Positions 23,255 through 32,264 of a stretch of 64,000 nt of DNA are shown here, one piece after another. The translations under genes were made by a program, and so were the position numbers. The notes below the pieces were generated by a model that did not search any database, was not told where the DNA came from, and saw only the letters and a list, made by a program, of their open reading frames with translations. The DNA comes from Devosia sp. GTDB lineage: Bacteria > Pseudomonadota > Alphaproteobacteria > Rhizobiales > Devosiaceae. Position 1 is the first letter of the stretch; each line of letters opens with the position of its first letter. The DNA lies in NCBI RefSeq assembly GCF_028290625.1, contig NZ_JAQGJM010000009.1:186001-250000 (forward strand), written 5' to 3'.

Positions 23255-24031
23255 TCCGGTGGTGCCGGAAACGAAGCTGCGGACCAGCGAGCCGGCGACC
23301 AGGTACCAGCCGTCGACCAGCACGAAGAAGATCAGCTTGAACGGCAGCGAGATGACGATGGGCGGTAGCATCATCATGCCCATCGACATCAGCACAGAGG
23401 CCACCACCATGTCGATGACCACAAAGGGCAGGAACAGCAGGAAGCCGATTTCGAAGGCGCGGCGCAGTTCCGAGATCATGAAGGCCGGGATCAGCAACTG
23501 CAGCGGAATGGCTTCGGGCTCGGCCGGGGGCTGGGCATCGGTCAGGTCGTAAAAGAGCTGCAGATCCTTCTCGCGCACATTCGCGCGCATGAATTCGTGG
23601 ATCGGCTTGCTGCCCAATTCGAACGCCTCGGTGGCCTCGATCTGCCCGGCCATCAAGGGGGCGATGGCCTGATCGTAGGTCTGCTGCAAGGTGGGCGCCA
23701 TGACGAACAGCGTCAGGAACAACGCCAGCGACACCATCACCGAGTTGGGGGGCGCGGTCTGTAGGCCGATGGCGGTGCGCAGCAGCGACAGCACCACCAC
23801 GATGCGGGTGAAGCTGGTGACCATCACCAGAATGGACGGCGCCAGCGACAGCAGGGTGATCAGCCCGATGAGCTGGATGGCCCGCTGGGTCAGCGTCGTC
23901 TCGTCGCCGAAGTCTATGGAAAGTTCCTGGCCGAAGGCCAGGCTAGGCGCGAAGGTCAGCACCAATGCGGCAGCCAACCCTAGCCATGGCAGGTAACGGC
24001 GGCGCCTAGACGCCGTCGGCTTTTCGTTCAT
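23246..24031 (-). CDS. fliP: Flagellar export apparatus protein FliP
   Basis: 261 aa from the chosen start. FliP with FliQ and FliR forms the export gate. It has a signal peptide (about 10-35), then the family core: LITLLSLAPSILVMVTSFTRIVVVLSLLR, IGLQTAPPNSVMVSLALFLTLF, QLLIPAFMISELRRAFEIGFLLFLPFVVIDMVVASVLMSMGMMMLPP and the closing ISLPFKLIFFVLVDGWYLVAGSL. The frame is open to 24094; the ATG at 24031 gives a normal N-terminus and overlaps the end of fliO by 26 bases. Operon with fliO on the reverse strand. Confidence 0.95.
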   Translation of the reverse strand: MNEKPTASRRRRYLPWLGLAAALVLTFAPSLAFGQELSIDFGDETTLTQRAIQLIGLITLLSLAPSILVMVTSFTRIVVVLSLLRTAIGLQTAPPNSVMVSLALFLTLFVMAPTLQQTYDQAIAPLMAGQIEATEAFELGSKPIHEFMRANVREKDLQLFYDLTDAQPPAEPEAIPLQLLIPAFMISELRRAFEIGFLLFLPFVVIDMVVASVLMSMGMMMLPPIVISLPFKLIFFVLVDGWYLVAGSLVRSFVSGTTGAG

Positions 24032-24671
24032 CTCGCCGGATATCGCCGTCCTGTTCGTCAAACTCTGTGATTCCAGTGCTGGAGTAGCCCTCAACCTCTT
24101 TAGCTGAGTCGTGATCGAGCTGATCTGAATTCTCGGAGAGGTTAACAGAGGGTTCCACTGGCGGCACCGGGCGCATCAGGCCGGTGTGACGCAGCGACTT
24201 TGCCGGGGAGCGAAGCTCGGGGTCGCGCAGCTTCTCGATGGCGCGGGCAGGGGCGGCAGAAGGCTCGGCAACGGTGGTCGGTGCAGCCACGGGGGGGACG
24301 CCGGCAACAGCCGGGCGAATCGGCATTGGACGGCGCGGCGCCACCGGCATGGGGCGGCGGCTGGGCTGCGAAGCCGCTTCTGCCATGGCGATTCCCGCTT
24401 CGATCACCACATCTTGCGGGCCGCCGGTCAAAATCAGGTGCTCCACATTGTCGCGGCGGATAATCAGCAGTTGGCGCTTGGGATCGAGCGCCAGGCTATC
24501 GACCACCGACAGGCGCCGGTTGCGGCCGCGCGCCATATTGCCCGAGGCATTGAACACCACCTTGAGCAGCCAAACGGCGAGCACGATCAAGACGATGACG
24601 GCGCCAAGCGCAAACAGGGCGGTGAAGAGGGAACTGCCCTCGCCTCCAAAAAGGCTGGTGATGAACTGCAC
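24006..24671 (-). CDS. fliO: Flagellar biosynthesis protein FliO
   Basis: 221 aa. FliO helps assemble the FliP ring. One membrane segment (about residues 15-38) is followed by the conserved cytoplasmic block RRLSVVDSLALDPKRQLLIIRRDNVEHLILTGG, the FliO core. The remaining 120 residues are Pro/Ala-rich and then acidic, with no family likeness, and probably disordered. Some alphaproteobacterial FliO proteins carry such tails. It lies upstream of fliP and divergent from flgB; the divergent region holds a CtrA box and a palindrome. Confidence 0.88.
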   Translation of the reverse strand: MQFITSLFGGEGSSLFTALFALGAVIVLIVLAVWLLKVVFNASGNMARGRNRRLSVVDSLALDPKRQLLIIRRDNVEHLILTGGPQDVVIEAGIAMAEAASQPSRRPMPVAPRRPMPIRPAVAGVPPVAAPTTVAEPSAAPARAIEKLRDPELRSPAKSLRHTGLMRPVPPVEPSVNLSENSDQLDHDSAKEVEGYSSTGITEFDEQDGDIRRDERKADGV

Positions 24672-24702
24672 GGTTTAATCTCCGAGACTCGCCGACCTGA
24701 GG

Positions 24703-24717
24703 CGGCATATTTTGCCG
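24703..24717. promoter_or_regulatory. CGGCA-N5-TGCCG palindrome between fliO and flgB
   Basis: CGGCATATTTTGCCG, with the same 5-5-5 layout as copies at 1929, 4682 and 16382. It lies 32 bases before the fliO start on its own strand. A site this near the start could act as repressor rather than enhancer, as FlbD does at the Caulobacter fliF promoter. Confidence 0.5.
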
Positions 24718-24773
24718 ATTAGACCCCGCAAACTTGCAAATTGCGAGGCAGTAGGCTGTTACGACCGCCAACG

Positions 24774-24811
24774 TTAACACTTGGTTAACCATCAGGCGGC
24801 AAGAATTGCCC
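24774..24811 (+). promoter_or_regulatory. CtrA box and degenerate palindrome upstream of flgB
   Basis: TTAACACTTGGTTAAC (24774-24789) is a perfect TTAA-N7-TTAAC, 53 bases before the flgB ATG. CGGCAAGAATTGCCC (24797-24811), one mismatch from the palindrome above, follows it directly. This suggests CtrA activation with later FlbD-type repression, as at class II genes in Caulobacter. Confidence 0.65.
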
Positions 24812-24841
24812 ATCACGCCAGAGTCGTGGGGAGTTTGATCT

Positions 24842-25249
24842 ATGGGCCTGCTGGACATGCCAGTCTTTACTGCACTGACCGACAAAATGCACTGGCATCA
24901 GGCGCGTCAAGGGCTGCTGGCCGAAAATGTCGCCAATGCCGAAACGCCCGGTTTTCGTGGTCGGGACCTGAAAGAGTTCAATTTCGACGATCAGGTGGGG
25001 CCATTTTCCTCGGCCACCGTTACGACCACGGCAACGCAGCCCAAGCACTTTTCCGTGGGCAATGACGGGCAGGGCGCCTTTGGCGGTCAACCGATGGCCA
25101 ATTTCGAGATTACCCCCGAAGGCAACGGCGTGTCGCTCGAAGACGAGATGATGAAGGTTTCCACCAACTTGATGGACTACCAAGCGGCAACCTCGCTGTA
25201 CCAGAAGTCGATCAAGATCCTGCGCACCGCAATGGGCCGGCAGGCCTAG
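24842..25249 (+). CDS. flgB: Rod protein FlgB
   Basis: 135 aa. FlgB forms the proximal rod with FlgC and FlgF. Motif LLAENVANAETPGFRGRDLKEF (rod family) is at residues 25-46, and the C-terminal LMDYQAATSLYQKSIKILRTAMGR closes the protein. The gene begins the flgB-flgC-fliE-fliQ-fliR-flhB operon, has an upstream CtrA box, and its ATG follows GGGGAG with ten bases between. Length is standard. Confidence 0.95.
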   Translation: MGLLDMPVFTALTDKMHWHQARQGLLAENVANAETPGFRGRDLKEFNFDDQVGPFSSATVTTTATQPKHFSVGNDGQGAFGGQPMANFEITPEGNGVSLEDEMMKVSTNLMDYQAATSLYQKSIKILRTAMGRQA

Positions 25250-25260
25250 GAGTTTAGAGC

Positions 25261-25674
25261 ATGGCAGATTTCAATGCTTCGCTACGGATCGCGGCCACCG
25301 GCCTGCACGCGCAGACCGCGCGGATGCGGGTGATCGCCGAGAACCTGGCCAATGCCGACTCGACCGGCAAGAAGCCGGGGGAAGACCCTTATCGCCGGCG
25401 CGTTCCCACCTTCGACACCAAGTTCGATGCCGATGTGGGCGGCAAGATCGTCGAGGTCGGCAAGCTGGCCTATGACATGAGTGATTTCCAAAGCCGTTAT
25501 GAGCCGGGGCACCCGGCCGCCGATGCCAAGGGTTACGTGCAATATCCAAATGTCGATCCCCTGATCGAGGCCATGGATATGCGCGAGGCCCAACGAACCT
25601 ATGAAGCCAATCTCAATGTAGTGACCGTGACCAGGCAGATGCTGGGCCGGACGCTCGACATCCTGCGTGGTTAA
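25261..25674 (+). CDS. flgC: Rod protein FlgC
   Basis: 137 aa, proximal rod. The motif AATGLHAQTARMRVIAENLANADSTG and C-terminal EAMDMREAQRTYEANLNVVTVTRQM are characteristic, as is YVQYPNVDPLIE. It lies 11 bases after flgB. A ribosome site TAGGAGTTTAGAGC precedes the ATG. No unusual features. Confidence 0.96.
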   Translation: MADFNASLRIAATGLHAQTARMRVIAENLANADSTGKKPGEDPYRRRVPTFDTKFDADVGGKIVEVGKLAYDMSDFQSRYEPGHPAADAKGYVQYPNVDPLIEAMDMREAQRTYEANLNVVTVTRQMLGRTLDILRG

Positions 25675-25685
25675 GGGACCAGATC

Positions 25686-26021
25686 ATGACGACCGTACCT
25701 TTGAATGCGGCCACTGCGGCCTATAACAATGCCTCCCAACTCATATCCCAGGTGTCTCAGCCTTCGACACCGGGCAACGATCTGCTGGCGCAGCACGCGC
25801 TGCAGCCGGACTTCGCCAAGATGCTCTCGCAGCAGGTGCAGGGCGTGATCGATACCGGCAAGACCTCCGATGCCATGTCGATGAACATGGTCAACGGCAA
25901 GGCCGACGTGGTCGATATGGTCACGGCGCTGTCGCAGACCGAAATCGCTATCGAGAGCATGGTGACCGTGCGCGATCGCGTCATCTCGGCCTACGAAGAA
26001 ATCATGCGGATGCCGATCTAA
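25686..26021 (+). CDS. fliE: Hook-basal body complex protein FliE
   Basis: 111 aa. FliE links the MS ring to the proximal rod. The C-terminal helical core DAMSMNMVNGKADVVDMVTALSQTEIAIESMVTVRDRVISAYEEIMRMPI matches in sense and order the FliE family (the SxQ-E-A-xxxVxDRVxxAYxEIMxMxI pattern). It is 12 bases after flgC. A 140-base gap with a short palindrome separates it from fliQ, so the operon may be broken there by an internal element. Confidence 0.93.
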   Translation: MTTVPLNAATAAYNNASQLISQVSQPSTPGNDLLAQHALQPDFAKMLSQQVQGVIDTGKTSDAMSMNMVNGKADVVDMVTALSQTEIAIESMVTVRDRVISAYEEIMRMPI

Positions 26022-26082
26022 CGTCCTTCGGACTTCATTCCGGCCCAGGCCGCGCTTGGGGCGTTCGAGTGCTGAATACTGG

Positions 26083-26102
26083 ATTCTGGCTTGTGCCAGA
26101 AT
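26083..26102. repeat. Short palindromic element between fliE and fliQ
   Basis: ATTCTGGC-TTGT-GCCAGAAT, perfect 8-bp arms. With its flanks it matches the general form of the palindromes at 55206-55282 (TCATTCnnGC with partner), so it looks like a divergent member of that intergenic family. Confidence 0.55.
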
Positions 26103-26161
26103 GATACCGCGGGAGTAGAGTGGGGCGACGATTCGCCGGCGAGACGCCATGGGAAGCTACG

Positions 26162-26428
26162 ATGAACGGTGCTGAAGTTCTCGATATTGCCACCGATGGC
26201 ATCTGGACACTGATTATCGTGTCGGCGCCGATGATGCTGGTTGGGTTGCTCGTCGGCGTGGTGATTTCGCTGTTCCAGGCGCTGACTCAGATTCAGGAAC
26301 AGACCCTCGTCTTCGTGCCCAAGATCATCGCCATCTTCCTGACCATGTTGCTGACGCTGCCGTTTCTCGGCGCCACCATGGGCGGTTTCATGAATCGGGT
26401 GGTCGATATGATCATCGTGGGCGGATAG
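26162..26428 (+). CDS. fliQ: Flagellar export apparatus protein FliQ
   Basis: 88 aa, two membrane segments (about residues 16-41 and 53-75). The conserved EVLDIATDGIWTLIIVSAPMML, LFQALTQIQEQTL and FVPKIIAIFLTMLLTLPFL are present. The frame is open from 26120, but the ATG at 26162 gives the family N-terminus and length (88-89 aa); GGAAG precedes it. It is followed five bases later by the TTG of fliR. Confidence 0.95.
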   Translation: MNGAEVLDIATDGIWTLIIVSAPMMLVGLLVGVVISLFQALTQIQEQTLVFVPKIIAIFLTMLLTLPFLGATMGGFMNRVVDMIIVGG

Positions 26429-26432
26429 GCCC

Positions 26433-27200
26433 TTGACCATCGGGCTCGACTGGCTGCCCCAGACCGCTTTTATCTATATTTTGCTGTTTGCGCGCATCGG
26501 CGCCATTCTGATGCTGATGCCCGCCTTGGGCGAGCAGATGATTCCTGCCCGGATGCGTCTCAGCTTCGCGCTGGCCTTCACGCTGGTGCTTTATCCCCTG
26601 TTGTCGCCCAGTATGCCCGCTTTGCCCTCCGATACGATGGCGGTTTTTGGCCTGTTGTTTCACGAGCTGGCGATCGGCCTGATGCTTGGCGCCATCGTGC
26701 GGGTCACGGTGATGGCCACGCAGGTGGCGGGTGCCATCGTGGCGTTCCAGTCGGGCCTTAGCACGGCGCAGTCAGCCGATCCGACGCAGGCCGGTATTCA
26801 GGGTGCGGTATTCGGTAGCTTCCTGTCCTTTGTCGGCGTGACGCTGATCTTCGCCACCAACCTGCATCACGTGGCGCTGGCGGCGATCTACGACAGCTAC
26901 ATGGTGTTCACCATCGACAGCCCGCTGATGTTCGACGATGCGGCGCAGTTGATGATCAAGACGGTAGCGCATGCCTTCATTATCGGCGTGCAGATGTCGG
27001 CGCCGTTCATCGTGTTCGGGCTGGTGTTCAATCTGGGCGCCGGGATCCTGGCGCGGTTGATGCCGCAGATGCAGGTTTTCTTCGTGCTGATGCCCGCCAA
27101 TATCATTGGCGGGCTGATCCTTTTCGCACTGCTTCTGACCATGATGATGGGCTGGTACCTATCGGCATTCGAAGAGCATCTGGCGATGTGGAGGGGCTGA
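26433..27200 (+). CDS. fliR: Flagellar export apparatus protein FliR
   Basis: 255 aa with about six membrane segments, part of the export gate. Visible family segments: FARIGAILMLMPALGEQMIPARMRLSFALAFTLVLYPLL, the GAIVRVTVMATQVAGAIVAFQSGLS region, and the QVFFVLMPANIIGGLILFALLLT end. The start codon is TTG at 26433, five bases after fliQ, with AGGCCC upstream; no ATG fits better. The flhB start follows four bases after its stop. Confidence 0.95.
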   Translation: MTIGLDWLPQTAFIYILLFARIGAILMLMPALGEQMIPARMRLSFALAFTLVLYPLLSPSMPALPSDTMAVFGLLFHELAIGLMLGAIVRVTVMATQVAGAIVAFQSGLSTAQSADPTQAGIQGAVFGSFLSFVGVTLIFATNLHHVALAAIYDSYMVFTIDSPLMFDDAAQLMIKTVAHAFIIGVQMSAPFIVFGLVFNLGAGILARLMPQMQVFFVLMPANIIGGLILFALLLTMMMGWYLSAFEEHLAMWRG

Positions 27201-27203
27201 GGC

Positions 27204-28298
27204 ATGTCCGACGAAGCCCCAGAAGAATCCAGCAAAAGCGAAGACCCCTCACAAAAGAAGCTGGAGGACGCCCACAACAAGGGCGACGTCGCCAAAAGCC
27301 AGGAGGTGACGACCTGGTTCATGCTGCTCGGCTCGGCGGCGGTGTTCGCGATGTTTGCGCCATCGGCCAGTGCCAGCCTGATGGCGTCGCTTCGGGTCCT
27401 GGTGGCCAATTCGGACCAGTTCGAAGTTGGCGGCGCGGCATTTGGCAATTTCTTCAACGGTTTGGCGCTGTCATTGCTTGGCATCGTATTGCCACCGCTG
27501 GCCATTCTGTCGGCCTGCGCCATTGCCTCCAACCTGGTGCAGCATCGGCCGTTGCTGTCGGCCGAGCCGATCACGCCCAAATTCTCCAAGGTCTCGCCGC
27601 TGGCCGGTTTTAAGCGGCTCTTTTCGGCCGAGGCGCTGGTCAATTTCGGCAAGGGCCTGGCCAAGATCGGCATCATGGGCGCGGTGCTGTTCTTCACGAT
27701 CTGGCCCGAGCGCGATCGCCTCGACACCATGATGACCGCCGATCCGCGGATGATCCTGATGGATTTCCAGGAAATCGGGGTGAAGATTTTTACCGCGGTG
27801 CTGGCGGTGATGACCATCATCGCCATGGCCGATTTCATCTATCAGCGCCAGAAATGGTGGAAGCGGCAGATGATGACGGTCCAGGAAACCCGCGAAGAAT
27901 ACAAATCGATGGAAGGCGATCCCAAGATCAAGGGCCGCCTGCGCCAATTGCGGCAGGAGCGTTCGCGCTCGCGCATGATGGCGGCCGTGCCCAATGCGAC
28001 GGTGGTCATCACCAACCCGACCCACTTTGCCGTGGCTTTGCGCTATGACAAGGCCATGCGGGCGCCGATCTGCGTCGCCAAGGGTGCCGATGCTGTGGCG
28101 CTGCGTATCCGCACGGTCGCGACGGAAAACAATGTGCCGATCATCGAGAACCCGCCACTGGCGCGAGCGCTGTTCTCCAGCGTCGATGTCAACGAAGTGA
28201 TCCCGGCCGATCACTTCAAGGCCGTCGCCGAGGTCATCGGCTTCGTGATGCGGCTCAAGAGCCGGACCGGATGGAAAGCGGGCACTCCGGCAAAATAG
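27204..28298 (+). CDS. flhB: Flagellar export substrate-switch protein FlhB
   Basis: 364 aa. Four membrane segments (about residues 33-225) and a cytoplasmic domain whose self-cleavage site NPTH is at residues 271-274 (VITNPTHFAVALRYD). Cleavage between Asn and Pro changes export from rod/hook to filament proteins. The Lys/Glu-rich N-terminus (KSEDPSQKKLEDAHNKGDVAKSQE) is standard, and the C-terminus PADHFKAVAEVIGFVMRLK fits. It ends the flgB operon. A weak stem (AGACC/GGTCT) with five T follows at about 28297-28334. Confidence 0.96.
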   Translation: MSDEAPEESSKSEDPSQKKLEDAHNKGDVAKSQEVTTWFMLLGSAAVFAMFAPSASASLMASLRVLVANSDQFEVGGAAFGNFFNGLALSLLGIVLPPLAILSACAIASNLVQHRPLLSAEPITPKFSKVSPLAGFKRLFSAEALVNFGKGLAKIGIMGAVLFFTIWPERDRLDTMMTADPRMILMDFQEIGVKIFTAVLAVMTIIAMADFIYQRQKWWKRQMMTVQETREEYKSMEGDPKIKGRLRQLRQERSRSRMMAAVPNATVVITNPTHFAVALRYDKAMRAPICVAKGADAVALRIRTVATENNVPIIENPPLARALFSSVDVNEVIPADHFKAVAEVIGFVMRLKSRTGWKAGTPAK

Positions 28299-28440
28299 AC
28301 CGAATGGCGCAGGTTGTATGGTCTTTTTACCGCCATCGGGTGGGTGCACTATGTTGATAACCCGCATGCACCTCCCGCACGGGCGGGCCATTTGCTAGAG
28401 CTAGGGGCAGCCACTGATTCGGCATCGGAGCGCGACATCC

Positions 28441-31008
28441 ATGACATCGACGCCGCTGGGCGAGGGTAATTATCCGGAGCCGCTGCTGGCATCGTCCCGC
28501 AGCAATGCCGGCGTGTGGCGCGTGGCCGGGCTGGGCCTGGTGCTGGTCGCCGTGGCCGTGGTGTTTTCGGTGTTCGGAGATCAGATTCCTGGCGACTGGA
28601 TCATCGCTTTTGTCGGCGTGCTGGCTGTGGTCGGCGTGTTCTGCCTGTTCGGGCTGGCGGCGGGCCTGTTCCGCTTCGGCAGCACCGAGGAGCGGCGGAC
28701 GGTTTCTCGCGCTGTGGTCGATAGCCTGCCCTATGGGGCGGTGGTGGCGGACCGGGACGGCAAGATTTCTTATGTGAACGGCCACTATGGCTCGTTCGCT
28801 GGCGGGGTCAGCAATGGCGTGCCGCTGGGCGTTCCGCGGCTGTTTGCCGGGCAGTCCGAGGCTAGTGAGGCGATCTACCGGCTGTCGCGAGCGGCCAAGG
28901 ATGGCCGGGGAGCGGTCGAGGACATTCGGCTGGTCGGCGGGCTCGGCGGTTCGCAGGCCGAGAGCAATCGGGCATTCTGGTATCGCGTGGCAGTGCGGCC
29001 GCTGCCGGAGACCGACGAGGTCCGCAAACCGCTGATCATGTGGTCTGTCGAGGACATCACCCGCGACCGCGACAACAACGAGAGCGCCTTCCGCGACCTG
29101 CAGCGCGCAATCGACTATCTCGACCATTCGCCGGCCGGCTTTTTCTCGGCCGACGCGCATGGGGCGATCCAGTATCTCAATTCGACGCTGACCGATTGGC
29201 TGGGCTATGACCTGGCCGAGTTCAATTCGGGCCATTTGAGCATGGCCGATATCGTGCGCGGCGATGGGGCGACCCTGCTGATGCGCGGGCGCAGCGACGG
29301 CGAAATCCGTACCGAGATCATCGATATCGACCTGGTGCGGCGCAATGGCACCAGCTTTCCGGTGCGCTTGCTGCACCGGGCGGCGCGCATGGCCGATGGC
29401 GAACTGGGTGAAACGCGCACGCTGGTGCTGGATCGCTCGAGCGCGCCGGACAATGAGGAAGAATTGCGAGCCGCCGAAGTGCGGTTCTCGCGCTTTTTCA
29501 ACGATACGCCATTTGCCATCGCGACGCTGGATGGCGCTGGCCGGATCATCCGCACCAATGCGCCTTTCGGGCGCATCTTCAAATGGTCGGGCGAGGAAAA
29601 GAGCCTCGAACTCCAACCGCTGGCCGATCTGATCGGCGAGGGCAGCCGCGAGAAGTTCGCCCGTGCAATCGAGGACGCGGCGGCGCATCAGTCCGAAATC
29701 GACCCGGTCGATGCCCTGCTGACCGCCGAGGGCGATCACGCGGTGCGGCTCTATGTGTCCGGCTCGGAAATGAGCGCCGGCTCGCCAGAGCAGGTCAACG
29801 TCTATGCGCTCGATATGACCGACCAGCGCAAGCTCGAAGCGCAGTTCGCGCAGAGCCAGAAGATGCAGGCTGTGGGCCAATTGGCGGGTGGTGTTGCGCA
29901 TGATTTCAATAACCTTTTGACCGCAATAATCGGCTTTTCGGATCTATTGCTACTCAAGCACAAGCCTGGCGATCCATCGTTCAGCGAGCTGATGCAGATC
30001 AAGCAGAATGCCAATCGCGCCGCGGGTTTGACGCGGCAATTGCTGGCTTTTTCGCGCCGGCAGACGCTGCGGCCGCAAACTCTGGAACTGCCGCTGATCG
30101 TCGACGACCTGACCGTGCTGCTCAAGCGCATGATCGGTGAGAAGAACACGCTGCAAGTCGAGCATGGCCGCAATATCTGGCCGGTACGCGCCGACGTGGT
30201 GCAGCTGGAGCAGGTGATCATCAACCTCGTCGTCAACGCCCGCGACGCCATGCCCGACGGTGGCTCGATCACGCTCCGAACCGGCAATGTGACCCATGAC
30301 GACGCCGAAAAGCTGACCTTCAAGGGCATGGTACCGGCCGACTACGTGCTGATCGAAGTGCAGGATACCGGCACGGGCATGAGCGCCGAGATCATCGAAA
30401 AGATCTTCGAGCCGTTCTTCACCACCAAGGAATTGGGCAAGGGCACCGGCTTGGGTCTGTCGACGGTCTATGGCATCGTCAAGCAAACCGAGGGCTTCAT
30501 TTACCCGGTCTCAGTCGTCGGTGTCGGCACGACCTTCAAGATCTACCTGCCGCGCCACATCCCGGTGGAAGCCGAGGCGGTCAAGGCGGCCGTGGCGGCA
30601 CCGGTACGCGACCTGACCGGGCATGAGCGCATCCTCCTGGTGGAAGACGAGGAAAGCGTGCGTGCCTTCTCCGCGCGGGCGCTGCGCACCACCGGCTATG
30701 AGGTGTTTGAGGCCGATGGCGGCGAAGAGGCACTGGAAGTGCTGGAAGAGCTTGAGTTCAAGATCGACCTGATGATCTCCGACGTGGTTATGCCCGAAAT
30801 GGACGGGCCGACGCTGCTCAAGCATGTGCGCGAGACCATGCCCAATCTCAAGGTCATCTTCGTGTCCGGCTATGCCGAGGAAAGCGTGCGCCGCGATATC
30901 GAGGACGACCAGAGCGTCGAGTTCCTGCCCAAGCCCTATTCGCTCGACCAGATCAATACCAAGGTCAAGGAAGTGCTGCAGAAAATCGGCAAGGGCGACG
31001 AGGCGTGA
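28441..31008 (+). CDS. cckA: Cell-cycle hybrid histidine kinase CckA
   Basis: 855 aa. CckA phosphorylates, through ChpT, the regulators CtrA and CpdR. Two membrane segments lie at about residues 24-45 and 53-76. PAS-type domains span about 85-190, 220-335 and 345-465. The kinase core has the H-box [18 protein letters not shown] with His487, an HATPase region (about 590-705, with [11 protein letters not shown] and [20 protein letters not shown]), and a receiver domain with phospho-acceptor Asp781 ([12 protein letters not shown]). The whole layout is that of CckA of Rhizobiales. It sits 140 bases after flhB and overlaps the DUF2237 gene (GTGA). The CtrA boxes upstream at flagellar operons fit with its role. 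Confidence 0.93.
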   Translation: MTSTPLGEGNYPEPLLASSRSNAGVWRVAGLGLVLVAVAVVFSVFGDQIPGDWIIAFVGVLAVVGVFCLFGLAAGLFRFGSTEERRTVSRAVVDSLPYGAVVADRDGKISYVNGHYGSFAGGVSNGVPLGVPRLFAGQSEASEAIYRLSRAAKDGRGAVEDIRLVGGLGGSQAESNRAFWYRVAVRPLPETDEVRKPLIMWSVEDITRDRDNNESAFRDLQRAIDYLDHSPAGFFSADAHGAIQYLNSTLTDWLGYDLAEFNSGHLSMADIVRGDGATLLMRGRSDGEIRTEIIDIDLVRRNGTSFPVRLLHRAARMADGELGETRTLVLDRSSAPDNEEELRAAEVRFSRFFNDTPFAIATLDGAGRIIRTNAPFGRIFKWSGEEKSLELQPLADLIGEGSREKFARAIEDAAAHQSEIDPVDALLTAEGDHAVRLYVSGSEMSAGSPEQVNVYALDMTDQRKLEAQFAQSQKMQAVGQLAGGVAHDFNNLLTAIIGFSDLLLLKHKPGDPSFSELMQIKQNANRAAGLTRQLLAFSRRQTLRPQTLELPLIVDDLTVLLKRMIGEKNTLQVEHGRNIWPVRADVVQLEQVIINLVVNARDAMPDGGSITLRTGNVTHDDAEKLTFKGMVPADYVLIEVQDTGTGMSAEIIEKIFEPFFTTKELGKGTGLGLSTVYGIVKQTEGFIYPVSVVGVGTTFKIYLPRHIPVEAEAVKAAVAAPVRDLTGHERILLVEDEESVRAFSARALRTTGYEVFEADGGEEALEVLEELEFKIDLMISDVVMPEMDGPTLLKHVRETMPNLKVIFVSGYAEESVRRDIEDDQSVEFLPKPYSLDQINTKVKEVLQKIGKGDEA

Positions 31009-31400
31009 ACGTCGCCGGACGTTTCGAGGGACCAACTGAATTCAACGTTCTCGGCGAGGCGCTGCAGCCATGCTCGAACGACCCGCTGACCGGGTTCTTT
31101 CGCACCGGCTATTGTGCCGCCGGCCCCGACGGGGCGGCGCAGCATCTGGTCTGCATCGAGGCGACCGAGGAATTTTTGGCCTATTCCAAGTCGATGGGGA
31201 ATGATCTCAGCTGCCCGATGCCCGCCTTTGCATTCCCCGGACTCAAGGCCGGGGACCGCTGGTGTCTGGTGGCCATGCGCTGGAAGCAGGCGCACGCAGC
31301 CGGCATGGCGCCACGAGTCTATCTGCGCGCCACCAACCAAGCCGTGCTGGAACTGATTTCGCTTGAGACGCTAAGGGCTTATGCGCGCGACCTGAATTGA
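31005..31400 (+). CDS. DUF2237 family protein
   Basis: 131 aa, small soluble protein of the DUF2237 family, as seen in LCSNDPLTGFFRTGYC and EFLAYSKSMGNDLSCPMPAFAFPGLKAGDRWCLVAMRWKQA. The family has conserved Cys, His and Trp residues but no agreed function. The GTG start overlaps the cckA stop (GTGA), giving translational coupling, but a role in the CckA pathway is not implied by sequence alone. It is convergent with the SRPBCC gene next to it (gap four bases). Confidence 0.85.
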   Translation: MNVAGRFEGPTEFNVLGEALQPCSNDPLTGFFRTGYCAAGPDGAAQHLVCIEATEEFLAYSKSMGNDLSCPMPAFAFPGLKAGDRWCLVAMRWKQAHAAGMAPRVYLRATNQAVLELISLETLRAYARDLN

Positions 31401-31404
31401 TGAT

Positions 31405-31896
31405 TCAGGGATCAAAACCCTCATCAAGCAACCGGTCGAGCTGGCTGTAGCCGTATTCCATGCCCTCAGCCATCGGCGTCGCCAATGCCCCGTCGCGGGC
31501 TTCCCTGGAGCTGTAAACTATGGTGTTGATCAGCGTGGTCTGGGCGTTGGCTTCATTCAGCACGATTGTGGAAACCGTCTCGCCACCGGTCCAGTCCTCA
31601 TCGAAGATTTCGGCGCTGACGATGCGCTCCACCGGCTCGATTTCCCGGATCACCCCGCCCATGGCCATGACATAGCCATCCGGGCTTTTCCATTCATAGC
31701 GATAGCGGCCGCCGACCTTGGGGTCGAACTCGCAGACCGGCATGGTCCAGCCCGGCGCGCCGTTGAGCCAGCGGCGGATCAATGGCGCCTGCGTGTAGCA
31801 GGCGAACACCAGATGGCGCGGGGCATCAAACTGGCGGGTGATGACGATTTCGCGGTCGCTCGGCGTCGTGACGGTCAATGGCCCGGCAAAGCCCAT
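31405..31896 (-). CDS. SRPBCC (AHSA1-like) protein of ArsR module 1
   Basis: 163 aa START/Bet v 1-like fold. Family pattern: DREIVITRQFDAPRHLVFACYTQAPLIRRWL, then GGRYRYEWKSPDGYVMAMGGVIREIEP. The AHSA1 domain proteins often pair with a dedicated ArsR regulator, as here: the stop of the regulator is ten bases upstream. Probable role is ligand binding or assistance to some stress-related function, but the ligand is unknown. Confidence 0.88.
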   Translation of the reverse strand: MGFAGPLTVTTPSDREIVITRQFDAPRHLVFACYTQAPLIRRWLNGAPGWTMPVCEFDPKVGGRYRYEWKSPDGYVMAMGGVIREIEPVERIVSAEIFDEDWTGGETVSTIVLNEANAQTTLINTIVYSSREARDGALATPMAEGMEYGYSQLDRLLDEGFDP

Positions 31897-31906
31897 GCGG
31901 TCCTCC

Positions 31907-32260
31907 TCAGTTGCGATTGCCAGCCAGTTTTTCGAGCCGCTTCAATTCGTCCAGCAGGTCATCGAGGCGCTCGAAGCTGGTTTCCCAGTATTGGCGATAT
32001 TCGATCAGCCAGCCAGTGGCTTCGGCGAGCGGCTCTGCCTCCAGCTTGCAAGGGCGGCGCTGGGCGTCGCGGCCCCGCGAAATCAGGCCAGCGCCTTCGA
32101 GCACCTTGAGATGCTTGGAAATCGCCGGCTGGCTCATGGCGAACGGTTCGGCGAGCTCGGTGACCGAGGCGTCGCCCTGCGCCAATCGCGCCAGAATGGC
32201 CCGCCGCGTCGGATCGGACAGGGCCGCAAAGGTGGCATCGAGGCGCGCTGCGTCCAACAT
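31907..32260 (-). CDS. ArsR-family repressor of module 1
   Basis: 117 aa winged-helix DNA-binding protein. The recognition helix region is SVTELAEPFAMSQPAISKHLKVLEGAGLISRGRDAQRRPC. N-terminus MLDAARLDATFAALSDPTRRAILARLAQ is typical of the autoregulated ArsR/SRPBCC pairs. There are no metal-binding cysteines in the recognised alpha-3 CxC position, so a metal sensor is unlikely. A promoter and a long inverted repeat lie upstream (32265-32324), which suggests self-repression. Confidence 0.9.
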   Translation of the reverse strand: MLDAARLDATFAALSDPTRRAILARLAQGDASVTELAEPFAMSQPAISKHLKVLEGAGLISRGRDAQRRPCKLEAEPLAEATGWLIEYRQYWETSFERLDDLLDELKRLEKLAGNRN

Positions 32261-32264
32261 TTCT

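Noticed and set aside
28327-29901. 524-codon reverse frame over cckA
   Set aside because: Shadow of the CckA PAS region; composition typical of antisense frames.
31005-31400. DUF2237 gene as a dedicated CckA partner
   Set aside because: Only the four-base overlap supports it; the family is widespread without CckA.
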